From positions 22,296 through 86,295 of the forward strand of contig CAZHEA010000006.1 of assembly GCA_964531165.1 (NCBI GenBank): a DNA stretch of 64,000 nucleotides, in the 5' to 3' direction. Of the stretch, positions 62,134-64,000 are shown in pieces. A program made the position numbers and the translations under genes. The notes under the pieces are model-generated. The model was not told the DNA's origin. It did no database searches and worked only from the letters and a program-made list of their open reading frames with translations. Origin of the DNA: SZUA-229 sp964531165 (lineage in GTDB: Bacteria; Pseudomonadota; Gammaproteobacteria; SZUA-229). Within the stretch, counting starts at the first letter, position 1, and every line of letters starts with the position of its first letter.

Positions 62134-64000
62134 ATGGAGTCGATGGCAATATCAAATACCGGTTTACCCAGTTATTCTTTTGCAATGTTTCTGGCATTTG
62201 CATCGTTTGGTTCATATATCTGGAGCAGTGATCCGCTACAAACGGCACGTCCACAGTCAATAAATTCTCCGGCGGTTTCATCATCCAGTTTAACCTCAAT
62301 ATCCGCACGCTTGTGGCAGGACCCCTTCCGGGTGATTTATGCGCGTAGTAAAGGTGATAAAAAACTTGATATACAGGATGTTGATGGCCGCCAGTTAAAA
62401 AATGATGTTGCCGAATACTTTGATAAGGAAACTGAGGAAGAGTTACTGGTGCTGGGTGTGATGGTTTCAACTGAAGCCATTTCAGATGCGGAAGAGCGAC
62501 GACGACGTAATCGTTATGCGCTGGTATCGGCACTTTCAAACGCAAAATTTGTTCCTGAGGATGCCGGGCATATTCAGGTAGCCGGTATACCCAATAGTGA
62601 TGCCCCTGATGATCCAAAAATATTGCCTTATGAGTGGTATAAATATGAAACGCATATTACAGACGGCGGCAAAAAAGTTTTATTGCTGTGGCTGGATGCA
62701 TCACATTATGCCAACACGCCGTATGTGCGTTTTAACCAGTTGATTGATGTTCTGGCTGATAGAGGATTGCATCGCAAAAGATTACGCCTGGCAATTATTG
62801 GGCCGGCCGGCTCCGGCGGTTTACGTACACTGATAAAAAATTCAGTAGTTGAAAAAACCAATGCTGTTTCGTTACCAGTACAATACTTACATAGATCAGG
62901 TATAGCCGGGTTACATATTCTATCCGCTACTGCAACGATTGCAGATGAACGATTGTATGCTAAAGATGAACCTGCAGAAGGTTATCTGGAAAATCGTTTT
63001 TCACTTAAACACTGCAATTCGACAGAGACCTGTATCACATTTAACCGGACTATTGCTAGCGATGACCGGTTAATGTCTGAGTTAACTCAGGAGCTGAAGT
63101 TTCGTGGTATAGATGATGAGCACTCTCACGTGGTTATATTATCTGAGCTGGATACTTCTTTTGGCCGTGCCCTACCGGTATCTTTCATCGATAAATTTTG
63201 TGAATATGACAATGATGCGAGTCAGGAACGCTGTCGCAAACATATACATCGTTTTAGTTATTTACGTGGCATTGACGGCGTTGCTCCAGGTAGTATTGCG
63301 GACATCGGTTTGTCGAGTTCGAAGTCTTCAGTTTCAAAAAAAGCCAATGCGCCGCCCAGTATTAATGAAACCATCCGCCGTCCGATTGGTGCCGGGCAGT
63401 TTGATTATCTGCGCCGCATTGCAGATGAAATTGTTAAGAAGGATAAAAAATTCAGGAAGTTTAACGGCAAAGGTATTCGTGCAATTGGTATACTTGGCAG
63501 TGATGTATACGATAAGTTACTAATTTTACATGCCTTGCGCTCCCGGCTAATGGGGGTGACCTTTTTTACTACCGATCTTGATGCACAGTTTTTACATCCC
63601 GGAGAGTTTGACTGGACACGTAACATGGTGGTTGCTTCGAGTTTTGATTTGAAGCTAAGTAATCGTTTGCAGGGAAGTACGCCGCCGTTCAGGGACAGTT
63701 ATCAAACATCCATTTTTTATTCGGCCGGTCTGGCTTTATCAGTGCCAAAAAATGATTTTGAAACACGGGCAAACTTGCCAACTAGCTTACGTCCTCTGTT
63801 ATTTGAAGTGGGGCGTAACGGCGCCGTACTGTTACAGCCACGTGATGCAATAAATGATCATCCACCTATAGCAGTTGATGATGAGCCTATACTATTTCCT
63901 GAATGTAGTCCGACACAGCAGTGCGCATTGCATCCGTTCTCAGACAATCAGAATATCGGTCAGGTTTTTACCCTTGTTATTGCTATTTTGCTGTTAGCAC
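62134..64000 (+). CDS. Large membrane protein of unknown function (3' partial)
   Basis: The frame is open from ATG 62134 to the window end, 622 codons without a stop; an upstream in-frame TAA at 62128 sets the limit. An ATG at 62143 is an alternative start. An N-terminal hydrophobic segment (SYSFAMFLAFASFGSYIW) is followed by a long region with LRLAIIGPAGSGGL, IRAIGILGSDVYDKLLILHA and VTFFTTDLDAQFLHPGEFDW, which has the strand-helix rhythm of a type 1 periplasmic-binding fold, and a further hydrophobic segment starts at the edge (QVFTLVIAILLLA). I do not recognise the family; sensor or transport roles are possible. Codons look like the neighbours'. Confidence 0.8.
   Translation, partial: MESMAISNTGLPSYSFAMFLAFASFGSYIWSSDPLQTARPQSINSPAVSSSSLTSISARLWQDPFRVIYARSKGDKKLDIQDVDGRQLKNDVAEYFDKETEEELLVLGVMVSTEAISDAEERRRRNRYALVSALSNAKFVPEDAGHIQVAGIPNSDAPDDPKILPYEWYKYETHITDGGKKVLLLWLDASHYANTPYVRFNQLIDVLADRGLHRKRLRLAIIGPAGSGGLRTLIKNSVVEKTNAVSLPVQYLHRSGIAGLHILSATATIADERLYAKDEPAEGYLENRFSLKHCNSTETCITFNRTIASDDRLMSELTQELKFRGIDDEHSHVVILSELDTSFGRALPVSFIDKFCEYDNDASQERCRKHIHRFSYLRGIDGVAPGSIADIGLSSSKSSVSKKANAPPSINETIRRPIGAGQFDYLRRIADEIVKKDKKFRKFNGKGIRAIGILGSDVYDKLLILHALRSRLMGVTFFTTDLDAQFLHPGEFDWTRNMVVASSFDLKLSNRLQGSTPPFRDSYQTSIFYSAGLALSVPKNDFETRANLPTSLRPLLFEVGRNGAVLLQPRDAINDHPPIAVDDEPILFPECSPTQQCALHPFSDNQNIGQVFTLVIAILLLA

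Noticed and set aside
62012..62617. Minus-strand open frame of about 200 codons near the right edge
   Set aside because: It is antisense to the long plus-strand frame starting at 62134, has no family pattern or credible start, and reads as low-complexity His/Pro-rich sequence. The shorter frames at 63113-63523 and 63405-63626 are rejected for the same reason.
1..64000. tRNA, rRNA or CRISPR features
   Set aside because: No cloverleaf, rRNA-like block or regularly spaced repeats were seen in the intergenic regions; short tRNAs could still be missed by eye.

Overview
The window reads as chromosomal core sequence of a moderately AT-leaning gammaproteobacterium. Grounds are the dcw cluster order murG-murC-murB-ddl-ftsQ-ftsA-ftsZ-lpxC followed by a DUF721 gene, an M23 peptidase and secA; the pilB-pilC-pilD-coaE-zapD block; the pilSR pair; and the purN-purM-DUF2066-perM-hda and arsC-wrbA-DUF2069 blocks, which are arranged much as in Pseudomonas and its relatives. 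The genus cannot be named from this sequence alone.

Layout. 1-8.7 kb: peptidoglycan precursor synthesis and septation genes, tightly coupled by short overlaps, then lpxC (TTG start) and a bidirectional terminator. 8.7-16 kb: DciA-like gene, M23 peptidase, a palindrome-rich secA leader, secA, argJ, a Nudix/ThiE-like fusion and a small membrane-anchored protein. 16-27 kb (mostly minus strand): zapD, coaE, type IV pilus assembly genes pilD, pilC, pilB, two tandem major pilins under a good sigma-54 promoter, pilR, an opposite-strand tfpZ-like pilin accessory gene, pilS and a PP0621-like gene. 27-38 kb: nadE, bamD, rluD, pgeF, a GcvR-like gene, def, a PAS-GGDEF-EAL protein and clpB behind a heat-shock-type promoter.

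38-44.7 kb is the most accessory-looking stretch. A sensor kinase and OmpR-type regulator diverge from a four-gene operon: an exported protein of unknown function, a class I methyltransferase, a VAO/4-cresol-dehydrogenase-type flavoprotein and another exported protein. Direct TGACA repeats lie in the shared intergenic region. I do not recognise this combination as a described system.

44.7-64 kb: comFB-like gene, darP, DUF3108, purN, purM, DUF2066, perM, hda, a DUF3530 hydrolase, a hemerythrin-like protein, DUF2069, wrbA, arsC, a LysM lipoprotein followed by an orphan PilB/GspE-type ATPase, a lytic transglycosylase, proS, a DUF4105 (Lnb-type) membrane protein, and at the right edge a long uncharacterised membrane protein that runs out of the window (at least 622 codons).

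Small palindromic or dispersed repeats occur upstream of secA (two), in the purM-purN gap, after the DUF4105 gene, after pgeF and inside the signal-peptide region of the lytic transglycosylase. I saw no tRNA, rRNA, CRISPR array, complete insertion sequence or prophage.
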